In this document: positions 13,751 to 24,827 of the stretch, piece by piece
How positions within the stretch are numbered: the stretch's first letter is position 1
How the letters are laid out: every line of letters starts with the position of its first letter
From: Delphinus delphis
Taxonomy: Eukaryota > Chordata > Mammalia > Artiodactyla > Delphinidae
Reading direction: 5' to 3'
Assembly: GCF_949987515.2 (NCBI RefSeq)
Contig: NC_082685.1
Location: 31,434,668-31,498,667 of the forward strand
Length of the DNA: 64,000 nt
Made by a program: the position numbers and the translations under genes
The notes under the pieces: generated by a model
The model's database searches: none
What the model saw: only the letters and a program-made list of their open reading frames with translations
Told to the model about the DNA's origin: nothing

Positions 13751-15544
13751 TGGACTGAGTATCCAGATGTTTTATTTCCTTTTTCATATAGTAATGAAGA
13801 TAAAAATTTCTCAAGTTGATATTGGGCATCCCCAATGCTTAAAGACCTTTTGAAGTCAAATCCAAATGTGCGGCAGTAGGTGGCTGATGAGATCCTGGTA
13901 TTTTGCTTCTGTGATTGCACACAGTAGGTTTCCAAGTGATGGATTATATGGCCTCACCTTCATTATACTGTAGTCCCCCCAAAATGCTCAGAATACTCTC
14001 AAAAGGGAGTTTCGTGTTCTCTAAAGTGCCTTAAAAAAAGAGGTATTGGAGTGTAAGTCCTCAGTTTTACTTGAATTCCTGCCATTCAACAAATAGGTTG
14101 TCAATTATGCACATGGCCTAATGGACCATGATTAATTGACTGCCATGGATGATACTTTCAAAAATTCATGTGAATTTAAAAGAAAAAAAAGAAACAGGAA
14201 GGAAGGAAGGAAGAAAGAAAGAAAGAAAAATTTATTCCTGAAAATCCAGTGGCCACCCATCTATACATAGGTAAGCTCAGTGTATAAATTTTGTCCTCCC
14301 TGGATTTAATCTCCACAGGTACTACTGGATAGATATTTGTTCCCATCAGGTTAATATTTTCACAGCTAATATTTGGTAAATAAAATCAATGAAACATCTG
14401 TGCTGGGTTTTGTTTGTCAATGTTAAAGGGGGCCGAATGGAGTGAATCACATAATTATACCAATCCCTCACTTGCTATCACATGCTGGACATGAAGCTCT
14501 AATACCAATATAAACTGCATTTGATCAACATGCAGGAGGAAAGCAAAGGCACTCTCAGCTTTTTCTAATGTTCTTTTCTACCTTTCGAAATTGAGTGGCT
14601 TTGTATAATCCTCCTGAAACTTCACACCTCACACCACTTCAAAGCCCAATGCTCACACATGGTAGCATTAGAGGAAGGATTATTAAAGACCCCCATTGGA
14701 ACTGTGGCCTATTCATTTTCTGTGTAAACCATGGGGTTTCTGTGCAGACAGTGATGTGCCAACACAAACTCAGACAGCTGCTGTACTAAAGCTGCTCCTA
14801 GTGCAGGTGGGGAAACAGCTTGTGATATTAACAAGACTAGATCCTTCTCGTGGCTTTCTATAGCCTTTATTTAAAATACAGAAAAATGCTTTCAAAGACT
14901 TATTTATAACTGTATCAAGCACAGATTGCACCAACATTATGCTGCAATGAGCACATGTGTTATTCATACTGATATTAAGTATTTTTCTTTTTTGAAATAG
15001 CCATAAAGAAAAAAAAAAAATGTTTCCTGCGGATGATTTCAGATAGGAGTTACTAAAACCATATCAGCAAAGCTAACTTGGTTGAAAATAGCTTTTTTGG
15101 AATTTTAAAAAATCATGAAAACAAACAAACAAAAAGATTCAGTGTAAACAGTGAAATTGAGACACAAGGAACCAATTTTTTTTAGACAAAGGTTTTACAG
15201 ATATCACAGCTGTCACATGCATTTTTTTCTCCTTCATATAAAGACCATAAGTAAATTCAATTAGATATTCCACATCACTAGAGAATTGTATTATAATTTT
15301 TCTAACTCCTCAATAACCCTTAACAGAGTTCTTAATATTAAAAACATATTCATTTTTTCCCTGATGTCTTATTAAGCTCCTACTCTGTGTCACAGTTCTG
15401 TTAAGTGTTAGGACCAATGTAAAACTATCAAAGCTATGTGTTGGCTTTAAAGAGCATTTACCTATTTAGGAAGACACAAATGTTCATTATGTGTCGATGA
15501 GAATTAAAAGTGGCAATAATAATAAGTAGTTATAGGCCAAACAA
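13751..15544. other. No gene; GGAA/GAAA simple repeat inside
   Basis: Nothing gene-like. A purine simple repeat, (GGAA)n grading into (GAAA)n, sits at about 14196-14228. About 15370-15440 ('ttaagctcctactctgtgtca') resembles an ancient interspersed repeat end. Confidence 0.5.
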
Positions 15545-15750
15545 TGCAGACTCAGCCAGTTAATAGTTATGCAATTTTCAGAAATGTACTTAACGTCTCT
15601 GGCCTCAGTATATTTATCTTTAAAATGAGGGTCAAAATATTACCTATCTTATCAGGTTTTTCTGAGAAATAAAGGAGGTATTATAAGCAAAGCACTTAAA
15701 AATGATTAGCCACATAATAAGCACTCAGGAAATAGGAGTTGTTATTTTTC
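15545..15750 (+). repeat. MIR SINE
   Basis: Plus-strand MIR order: 'gtacttaacgtctctggcctcagtat', 'taaaatgagggtcaaa', 'agcacttaaaaatgattagcc', 'cataataagcactcaggaaa'. Diverged, no target duplication expected at this age. Confidence 0.7.
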
Positions 15751-16413
15751 TATGGTTAATTTATAGGAATCGCAGTTATTTGGGCAAGATACTGACTAAG
15801 GAACTAACCAGAAGAAAATTATTTTTTGCACTCAGAGCATTGGAAATAGTTGATGTAATAATTGAAGAAAGGACATCTCAAGTATGGGGACAATACTGAG
15901 CAAAGTTATCAAACTATGAATGACTAAAAGTTGTGTTTTATAAAGTGATAGAGTCATAGGAGATATAGTTGTAACAGAGGAATGAACATGTAGAAAATCT
16001 GGATGCTACATTGGTAAATGGATATCAAAGAGAGACACAAATGAATAGAGTGAAGGACAAAATTCAGATGACTTCCTACCTAGTACTCAATCATTTTCAC
16101 CTTTGAATAATTTTTACATTATTTCTTGAAATTTCAAAATTTTACCGAAGTTATGATTTCATTTGACATTCCAAATATATTCACTCGCATATCAAAACTG
16201 TAAGTTATCCACTTTGTTCCACTGTATCCACATATTCACATTGCTTTTAGTCTGTTGAATTTCCATAATATTCCCATTTTCCTACTGCTTGACTTTTATT
16301 TCTTTTTCTTAAAAAAAATGCATTTAAAATGTGGCCGTTCCAAGCAACTCAAATGTCTATCTTAGCATGAACATGCACACGCATGCATGCACACACATGC
16401 TCTTTCTCCCTCC

Positions 16414-16450
<37 letters not shown>

Positions 16451-17924
16451 GTTTAACTTTGAAGGGAACTCTGCTTTACTTTTGGGTCTTTATTGGTTTT
16501 AGAGTCTTGGGCAGTCATTTATTCTCTTTGAGGATCAGTTTTCTTAATTATACAAAAATTAAAAATAATGCTTCTTTATTAGCAAAAGACAGTGAAGATA
16601 ACAAGTAACAAACAGACTAAACCCATGAAATTAGTATAAAGTATGAAATAAATATTGTTATTATTTTAGAATCCTTAATATTGTTGCTTTAAAAAAAATT
16701 TTTAGGAAAATTCTTTCAGTATACCCATATTAGTCAAAAATAATTGTTGAAATAGTTTTTAAATGGTTAGCTAAACCAACCACAATTATACGCTTAGAGA
16801 AGACTAATCTTATCATTGGGAAATATCAACACACTATTCTTCTTAAAAATAAACGAGAAATAATTAATTGTTTCAAACATTTTTGTTTGTTTCAATACTA
16901 GAACCAAGTACTTTCAAGGTGAAAAAAAATTAGTTTAAAAATTACAATAGGATTATATTAATTGCATTTTAACATTGGATTAAAGTAATAATCAAAATAA
17001 TAATTTTAAATATTATTGATAGAAAATTTTAAAATAAAAAATACCTACATGGAATTACCAATACTTTATATTTTACTTTATTACATTTGTTTTTATCAAA
17101 TTATTTTACTATCAAAACTGACTGTAAATATCAGAACCCAAAATAAAGGTTTTTACTTTAAATTTTAGACAGCATATTGTGGCATGTCACTTATGCAAAA
17201 TCATATTATATTTTACAATATAAGATGTGACACATATTATGTAGGTAAGGATAAACTTAAATAGAGATGACTCTACTACTTTCTAGACATGAAATATTGA
17301 GTGGTGGAATGCTTCCCTAGAGAATAAATATTCTTTGAATAACACAACTAATAAAATAACTTTAAAAAATAGACTTTAGGTCTTCAAATCTTACAGTAAA
17401 CAATGCAGTCAAATGACAAAGAAACCAATTTTTATTACTTATTTTGTACTGAGGAATAAAGGGCTCAGTTGTTGTTGTTTTTTTTTTTTTTTTTCCCCAC
17501 ATAAGTTAAATAATTTCACACAAAATATTTAATGAAATATGCTTCACTTGAAAAATAAAAGTAAACTGGAGCGCTATAAAATTAAGAAAAAGTTTAAAAT
17601 ATTTGCAAAGTTTTGGGTGTTCCTGAATTATCATAAAATTCTGGAAAGATAGACAAGGAAAGATTTAATGATTGAGTTAGAATAATCAGGCACATTTATT
17701 GATTTCTATTTTTTCTATCATATGAACTTACATCATGTGCATTATTATCAATAATAAAGTTATTTTACCATGTGGTACTACACAAGTAAACAGAGCAATG
17801 AAAAGTCACTGTGCAACTGTTGAAGATTTCAAAGACTGCTAGTATTGCATGCTATTTGTAGAGTAAGGGAAACAGACACTTTTGTACAGTATTGATGAAG
17901 TCTAAATTGATATAGCCTTTAAAA
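15751..17924. other. AT-rich DNA with a (TC)16 tract, no gene
   Basis: No gene-like ORF. A (TC)16 tract lies at 16417-16448. From about 16600 to 17750 the sequence is extremely AT-rich with no clear repeat family; a T tract lies at about 17478-17495. Confidence 0.5.
16417..16448. repeat. (TC)16 microsatellite
   Basis: Sixteen uninterrupted TC units followed by 'ag'. It looks like a splice acceptor (polypyrimidine plus AG) but no exon follows. Confidence 0.9.
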
Positions 17925-18127
17925 TGCACTTATAAACCAGCATTCCAAGTCTGTTAATTTCACCAATGGAAATACTCAAATATATAGACATATACAAGGA
18001 TGTTCAAGAATGTTTACAGAAGTATTATTTAAAATGACCAACGCTTTAGAAACACTCAAATGCCAATCAATAAGAAATGTGTTAAAAATTTCCCCATACA
18101 GGGAATGTCATACAACCATGTAAATTC
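17925..18127 (+). repeat. Old L1 LINE, ORF2 C-terminal region
   Basis: Contains the degraded L1 order 'aagctgttaatttcac'-like, 'aaggatgttcaagaatgttt', 'agaagtattatttaaaatga', 'aaacactcaaatgccaatca'. More diverged than the L1 tail that follows, so it is probably a separate, older element. Confidence 0.55.
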
Positions 18128-18485
18128 CATGCCTGTGGAATCCGAAAAAAAAAAAAAAAAAGGTACAAATGAACTTGTTTACAAAACAGAAACAGAATCA
18201 CAGATGTAGAAAACAAACTTATGGTTACCAGGGGTGAAAGGGATGGGGGAGGGATAAACTGGGAGATTGGGATTGACATACACACACTACTATGTATAAG
18301 ATAACTAATAAGAACCTACTGTACAGCACAGGGAACTCTACTCAATACTCTGTAATGACCTATATGGGAAAAGAATCTAAAAAAGAATGGATATATGCAT
18401 ATGTATATTTGATTCACTTTGCTGTATACCTGAAACTAACACAACATTGTAAATCAACTATACTCCAATAAAAAATTTTAAAAAA
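18128..18485 (+). repeat. L1 LINE 3' UTR
   Basis: Clear artiodactyl/cetacean L1 3' UTR on the plus strand: 'acagaatcacagatgtaga', 'gggagattgggattgacata', 'ctgtacagcacagggaact', 'gattcactttgctgtatacc', 'actatactccaataaaaaat'. It ends in an AATAAA plus A-rich tail. An internal A17 run at about 18145-18161 expands an A-rich spot of the consensus. Confidence 0.85.
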
Positions 18486-19287
18486 TAATAATTTCATGCC
18501 CAAGATGTACTGTTCGGAAAAAAGAAAGTTACAGAGAAGCATAATTATACATTTTTCAAAGAACTAGGAAGAAAGTACATAGCAAATGTTTAATCTTTTG
18601 CTTGTGCGTTTAGACCTAAAACTAATGAAGAGGGAAGAAGAATGAAAATAATAAAATTATTGTCTAGCAGGGTGTTATACTCAATCTCTTAGAAAAGGGA
18701 GAAGAGATAGTTAATGATAAAACAATAACAAACTAACCCTCCTCCCCATCATCCCTGGTTTGCCTTTCCCTTTTCAGCCTATAAGTAACCTAATATAAAA
18801 TATAAGAATCGTATTACATAACAAATTAATTCAGAACATGACAGGAAGGGCAGACAAGTGGCTATTTTAGAAACGAATAGACTTCATGAAGTATTTAATA
18901 AGTATTGATCCTGATTTCACCAGGGGGTAAGCTACTCTCTGCTACTAAGTTAAGCACTTTTGAAAGCTGCATCCACTGTGAGGTCAGCAGTTCACCTAAT
19001 ACCCAGTCATGACCAATTGGCTCAACACACTGCATGAAATCAAGGCGGGGCTCCTCCGAAATTCTCCCTCATTGAATGTGGACCCCACTAGGGAATAAAG
19101 AGGATCATATTTTTGAATATTGCACATAGGGTCATCACTGACACTGACTGAAGAATGGTGTGGAAAATAAGCCTATAATTTGCCGCTGCCATCAATAGGC
19201 AAAATGAAGGATATTTTCTGCAGCTGTTTTAAAATCCTCAAAAAGCCATTTAATTCATTTCATAAAACTCTATTCCATCCTGGGTTT
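18486..19287. other. No feature recognised
   Basis: No ORF of note and no clear repeat. The 18900-19110 part has more balanced composition than its surroundings but I cannot assign it. Confidence 0.4.
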
Positions 19288-19376
19288 TTTTTCCTTTTTT
19301 TTTTTTTCTTTCTCTTTCTCTTTTCCCTCTTCCTCTCTTCTCTCTCTTCTTCTTTCTCTCTCTCTCTTTATTTTTA
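19288..19376. repeat. Polypyrimidine low-complexity tract
   Basis: Nearly unbroken C/T over about 90 bases on the plus strand (T runs, then TCTC-rich). On the minus strand it is a GA-rich tract downstream of the short ORF at 19469-19669. Confidence 0.85.
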
Positions 19377-19468
19377 GTTTTTATTACAACATCGCAGAAA
19401 CTAGCTGGAGTCTACAAGAGATCTTAGGAGCAACGCTACTTCTTCTGCTGAATTTTTAAACTGTGTGC

Positions 19469-19669
19469 TTATAAGTCAGTCTTTTTGGGCCTTGCTTTTC
19501 CATCTGGTCTTTGAAGCTCATCAGACTCAAAAGCTAACTGAACAGGAAAAAGGTGATTTAATATCCTATGTTGAAAATGTTTCATGAAAGAATTAGCTAA
19601 TGTATTAGCAGCTTTATAGTCTAACTCTTCTTTCACTTTCTCCTTCATTCTGGGTTTCCAGATTGGCAT
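19469..19669 (-). other. Unassigned 66-codon minus-strand ORF, possibly an exon or pseudogene piece
   Basis: The minus strand reads from an ATG (MPIWKPRMKEKVKEELDYKA at the start) for 66 codons to a stop, with a composition rich in Lys, Glu and Arg that is less hydrophobic and less skewed than most chance ORFs nearby. Upstream on that strand the sequence ends 'ttttctgttag' just before the ATG, which would be an acceptable splice acceptor. Downstream there are AATAAA-type hexamers ('gtaataaaaac', 'aaaaataaag') about 100 bases after the stop, then the GA-rich tract. This could be a terminal exon, a fragment of a processed pseudogene, or chance. I do not recognise the protein and give no function. 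Confidence 0.25.
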
Positions 19670-22600
19670 ATCTAACAGAAAACTTGAGACTTGAAAACCA
19701 TTTTTAAATTGAAGAGAGTGAAAGATTTTTTTTTTTTTTTTAATGCTATAGAAAATGTAACTACTGCCTGGAAGCAGTCCTTAGTCTTCTAAAAAGCCAT
19801 GTCTTCATTTCATCAATGTGCTTCCCAGCAGATCAGAATAAATGGTACTTACCCTTATGATTTCATGCATTTTGTAGCTGTATGGGATATTCTCTGAAAA
19901 CCTGATACTTTATTAAGATTGCACAGATTTTTTTTTTAAGTAAAACCTGTACTAATATAGGAGGGTATAAATATAATGATATGATGAGCAATTTTACTAC
20001 AATTACCTCAACTGATAGAGTTCAAATTTGGGTTAATCTGCCTAATGTCTCAAATGCAGATTGGTCACAGTTCTAATCATCATCTCCATTTTTTATGTGG
20101 TCAAGATGAGGAACAGAAATAACCTGGAATTTTCAAGTAGCAGACCTAGGAAAAGAGCTCCTTTTTCTCAGTCTCTATCCAATGCTTTCTGTGCCTGAAA
20201 TGACTATTGAACACCAAATTACTTTGCTTAATTTTAAGTTTATAATGAAGCTAAGAAATTATGAATTCAAAAGAACCTTAAATTCTGAAACGTCCTCAAG
20301 CAATGATATTGTCCACATTATGCCACTTATTCTTTTATTTGGGGTTATGATTTCCTTTGAAAGCAATCCCTTTTCTAGGTATAGCTTAGCAGTTAAAATG
20401 GCATAGCTCTCAGAGGGTCAACACACATTTCACTTATGAATGCTGTTTATTTCTATGCTAACAGTTTCCTAATGACTTGCATAAAAAATTTTTTTGAAGT
20501 ATAAGTAAAAACTGTGCATATATTTAAATTTTCCTTCTAGTTCTGGTTAACAGAATCCTTTTACCCTCACTCAACCATCAGTTATCCCTTTAAGAGTCTG
20601 TAAAATTTTGGTAAATTTTCAAAATTATATAGTGATGAAAAACATTGAAAAGAAGTAAGGAATTTAATCCAGCTGCCACAGGCAGGCATTGCGTAAGCAA
20701 ACAAATAAATTATTCTCCTCACATTTATGTACACAGTTACAGTGTTCCCACTAAAAATCTCAAAAGATATTTTCCAGCAATGTAGCAAATATATTATATA
20801 TATATATGTATATATATATATATTTTTTAAATATATTTGATATATACAGAATAATAACAAGGGAAGGTTATCGAATACTAATTTTGAGGGAAAGGCACTA
20901 AATTTATCATATAAAAATTAAGGCTGTGAAAAACTAGCAGAAATATTGGCATTTTTATCTGCAAAATAGAATAAAAATCAGAATTTTATCTCTAATAGAA
21001 AATTTAAAATATCGGAGTAAACACAAAAGAGAAGAAAGGATTATATACAACTGACCAGGGACAACTGATTTTTTGTCAGATGAATTACATCTATACCCCT
21101 CACCAAATAACAAAATTAATTTTAGATCAGTTTAAAACTTTCCATGGTAATTATTAGATAATGAGAAATGAATAGGCGCTGAGAAGAGAAAATGAGGAGT
21201 TGAGGTAGGAATTTAAGCAGCAGAGGTGTTTTTGCTGTAACATCATGAAAGAAGAGCCAAGGAGGGGAGGCAGCTCTTTGGATCTCTAACTTTGAATCTC
21301 TTGGAGAGATAGAGACCAAAGCATGGGTGTAACAGTGGATTTGAGCTGAGATAAGGAGTCCAGCTATATATGAACTTCTGATAGGCATTAAGCACAAATA
21401 AATTTGAGGTCATCATAAAGGATGTTACATTGCCCTATGTAATGGAGGGAAATTAAACTACCCTGAACAGAGGGTAATTTAAATATGTTTACACCAAGTA
21501 TTTTCCATTTTGTTAAGGCACAAGAGAGAAGAGAGTTACCAAATATTCCAGGATATAAAATGTTTTTCCAAAAGTTTTCCCTTAATTATAGTCTTCTTCT
21601 ATTCATCTCTCTCCAAAAATCTCATATATTAAGGGGTATAATAACAATTATTATAATATTTTGAACAACAAAACACAATGCCCAGATGACACATTGGCCT
21701 AAAATAATGTCAATAAATGAAACGTCTCGATACACTTAGATGTCATCTGATAGAGCTGGTTTAAAGAAAAAGAGCCAGACATATTTATTTAACCCAGAGT
21801 TGGTAATTTTTTTTTTATAAGAAAGTGATCTCACAATTGCAAAGCTATCTACTGGTATCAATCCTTTTAGGGGCTAGATGTATCAATGTGTAATATATCA
21901 ACTGGCTATACTTAACTATTTAGGGATCATGAAAATAAACCTCCAGGACAAAACAAGAAGCAAAGAAACAAACAAAAGAACAACTAACACCAGTCCATAT
22001 ATTTTACAAATGTGTCTCATAATAAAACTTTTACAAAATTGTGCCTCATAATAATAAAACTTATAGGAATAGCAGCATATATGGATTGAAAAGTATATCT
22101 ATCTTAAAGAACTTGGCCAGCAGTAAAAATGAGGTGCTTAGGAAGTACCTAGATGGAAAAAAAAATGTGGCTTTGGTGATGATAAAAGACAGTAATAGCA
22201 TAGCTACAGGTAAAGTTTGTGAACTAGTACTTGAAGTAAGGGATAAATAAAGCCCATTATTTCCCAATTAATATATCTGATCATTTTATTTGAATGTAAG
22301 TAATTCCATGTACATAGTCACCTAATAAATTGATATTTTAAGGAGAGTTTTGACTACTTTTGCTACATTCCCAAGAGTTTGTATGTTCAAGTTGACTAGC
22401 ACCCAAAATCAAACAGTGAGAATCAGTATAAAGTAAATTTGAGTGTTTGTCTGATATTGGAGGCCATTGCACCTTTCTAAAATTCGAGGTGAGAAAAGAT
22501 AATTCAAAGACTATAAAATGTCAAAAGAATTGTGTGTATAAAATTAATTTATAGTGTAACAAATAACAAGAACTAACTGAAAGAGGAAGTAGGAGGCTTC

Positions 22601-22984
22601 AGATTTTGGTAGTATTTCAGTTCTTGATTTGGCTGCAAGTTAAACAGATGTCTATACTTTGTACAAGTAGATAAAGCTCTGTTGTTATGATTTGTGCATG
22701 GCTCAGTATTATGTTTTATTTAATAATGGGGGACAAAGAGGATAGCTTTCTGAAAATGATAGTAATAATGATATTAATACTACTGTATAATAATAGCACT
22801 ATTAATAAAATTTTTAAAAAGCAAAAAAGCAGAGTCAATGGAAAATTGACACTATAATAGTAAATTAGGAATATCTATATTATATTCCTATAACTTGGTA
22901 ACTATGATAGTAAGACCTCCTTGAAAAATAAGCAAAGGAAAAAAATCCCAGAAGAGAATATATATTTGGAAGACCACAATATTG
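19670..22984. other. No gene; scattered low-complexity and weak repeat traces
   Basis: T runs at about 19726-19741 and 19930-19940, an (AT)n tract at about 20790-20824. About 20050-20185 faintly resembles an antisense MIR. Open stretches of up to 92 codons (20582-20860, 21122-21397) show no domains. The rest appears unique and AT-rich. Confidence 0.45.
20790..20824. repeat. (AT)n microsatellite
   Basis: Alternating TA with one 'tgta' interruption. Confidence 0.85.
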
Positions 22985-23339
22985 GATATTTGTTCACCTT
23001 TGAAATTGAAAAATACTGCAAATTAAACAGCAATGAATATCATTTATGATTTCCAAGTCAGAAAAAAAAGTTAATAATCATACCCAATATTGGCTAAGTT
23101 GGTTTGAAGGCAATAGGCAATATGCTCACATGATACATTTGGAGTAAATTACTCGAATACCACTGGAATATTATTCAACAAAACATTTATAGCTTTTAAT
23201 CAGTGTTCCTAGTCCTTAGAATTTTTCTTGTGAAAATATTTCAAAATATACAATGATATTTACTAACATATTTACTCTGGCACTCCAGAGTTTGTCAAAT
23301 ACAAATCTCAAAAACAGAAAAGTACTTTAAGTTATAGCA
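22985..23339 (+). repeat. Old L1 LINE, ORF2 C-terminal region
   Basis: Degraded L1 phrases: 'tactgcaaattaaacagcaa', 'aatcatacccaatattggct', 'atgatacatttggagtaaat', 'tagtccttagaatttttctt'. Older than the L1 3' end that follows directly. Confidence 0.5.
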
Positions 23340-23715
23340 ACTAAAGAGGAAAACAAATATTGTATATTAACGCATGTATGTGGAATCTACAAAAATGGTA
23401 TAGATGAACCTATATGCAAAGCAGAAATAGAGACACAGATGTAGAGAACAAATATATGGACACCAAGGGGGGAAATGAGGGGTGGGATGAATTGGGAGAT
23501 TGGGATTGTCATATATACACTACTATGTATAAAATAGATAACTAATGAGAAACTACTGTATAGCACAGGGAACTCTACTCAGTGCTCTGTGGTGAGCTAA
23601 ATGGGAAGGAAATCCAAAAAAGAGGGGATATATGTATACGTATAGCTGATTCACCTTGCTGTACAGCAGAAACAGAACATTGTAAAGCAACTATACCCCA
23701 ATAAAAAAAATAATA
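23340..23715 (+). repeat. L1 LINE 3' UTR, same subfamily as 18128-18485
   Basis: Shares order and wording with the 18.1 kb copy: 'agagacacagatgtagaga', 'gggagattgggattgtcata', 'ctgtatagcacagggaact', 'gattcaccttgctgtacagc', 'caactataccccaataaaaa'. Ends in an A-rich tail with (AAT)n. Confidence 0.85.
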
Positions 23716-24039
23716 ATAAATAATGAAAAGAGATATCAACAAAAGTAATAGGAAGCTACTGATATTATAAACACTATATAATGTTACATAAAATTATATA
23801 TATGCATAGTTTTGTATTATATGTACAAAGATAATAAAGATTGTTTACTTTGTTAAAGTATAGAAGATTGGAATATTTAATTCCTTATTTGATTTCCAAC
23901 AGTATTAGTACAGCGTTAAATTTTCCAACCACAACTTTAAAGAATTTTTTTACAAAAATTTACAAACAAAATGGGAAATATATGTTTTAGCGAGATGTGT
24001 TTTGGGTTTGGGTATTTTTTAATACAATATTTTATTCTA
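23716..24039. other. AT-rich spacer, nothing recognised
   Basis: Short AT-rich stretch between an L1 tail and a minus-strand L1. No ORF. Confidence 0.4.
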
Positions 24040-24426
24040 TGCATTTTTTAGCAGCTTCTTTTATCACTTAACAATATGTCTGGAAAATACCTCCATTTCC
24101 TACATATGTATGTGTATAAGTATATAGCTTTTGTTTTAACCACAATATAAGTATTTCATAATACAGATTTACTACTATTCATTTGTTCAGTAAAATGGTT
24201 AGGGACACTAGGATTTTTTTTTTTTTTTTTTAATTCCTATTGCAAAACAATCCCATAATGAAAGTCTTTGTTTATGGCTCTTTATGAACAAATGCTTTCT
24301 AGGCTAGAAACCAAGAATTACACTGTTGGGTTATCAACGGTTTTAATGTTAACAGTAAATGTATATTGCACTTTCAAAGGCAGGACTCCCTTGAACAAAA
24401 AGAAAATTTACGTCCAACAAATCCAT

Positions 24427-24428
<2 letters not shown>

Positions 24429-24476
<48 letters not shown>
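24429..24476. repeat. (GT)24 microsatellite
   Basis: Forty-eight uninterrupted bases of GT. It creates spurious Cys-Val ORFs. Long and pure, so likely polymorphic. Confidence 0.95.
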
Positions 24477-24478
<2 letters not shown>

Positions 24479-24520
24479 ATACAATCTGATGGGTGAATTA
24501 AAATCTCACTATTTTATTTA

Positions 24521-24722
24521 TTTTTTTTTGGCGGTACGCGGGCCTGTCACTGCTGTGGCCTCTCCCATTGCAGAGCACAGGCTCCGGACGCGCAGGCTCA
24601 GCGGCCATGGCTCACGGGCCCAGCCGCTCCGCGGTATGTGGGATCCTCCCAGACCGGGGCACGAACCCGCGTCCCCTGCAGCGGCAGGCGGACTCCCAAC
24701 CACTGCGCCACCAGGGAAGCCC
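24521..24722 (-). mobile_element. CHR-type tRNA-derived SINE (young short form)
   Basis: On the minus strand it reads from 'gggcttccctggtggcgcag' (RNA polymerase III A-box region 'tggcgcagtgg') through a B-box-like 'gggttcgtgcc' to the core 'gcggagcggctggg' and an A tail (plus-strand T run 24521-24529). Flanks 'aaaatctcactatttta' (left) and 'aaaatctattttaattt' (right) look like an imperfect target duplication. Overlapping open stretches of up to 131 codons are SINE artefacts. Confidence 0.9.
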
Positions 24723-24827
24723 AAAATCTATTTTAATTTGCACTTCTCTGATTACTTATAACATATATGTGTATTTTTTATGTAAATTTCTCAATTGTAT
24801 CTATTCTGTGCATTTGAAAATCATTTT

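Larger units (their letters stand above)
24040..24825 (-). repeat. Old L1 LINE antisense, carrying a (GT)24 tract and a SINE
   Basis: Antisense L1 order: 'cacttaacaatatgtctgga', 'tatagcttttgttttaacca', 'attactactattcatttg'-like, 'caagaattacactgttgggt', 'gcactttcaaaggcagg', 'atctgatgggtgaattaaaa', then after the SINE 'ttttaatttgcacttctctg'. The CHR SINE at 24521-24722 interrupts it. Confidence 0.65.

Noticed and set aside
16408..16449. Polypyrimidine tract plus AG resembling a splice acceptor
   Set aside because: A pure (TC)n microsatellite with no exon-like sequence or donor downstream.
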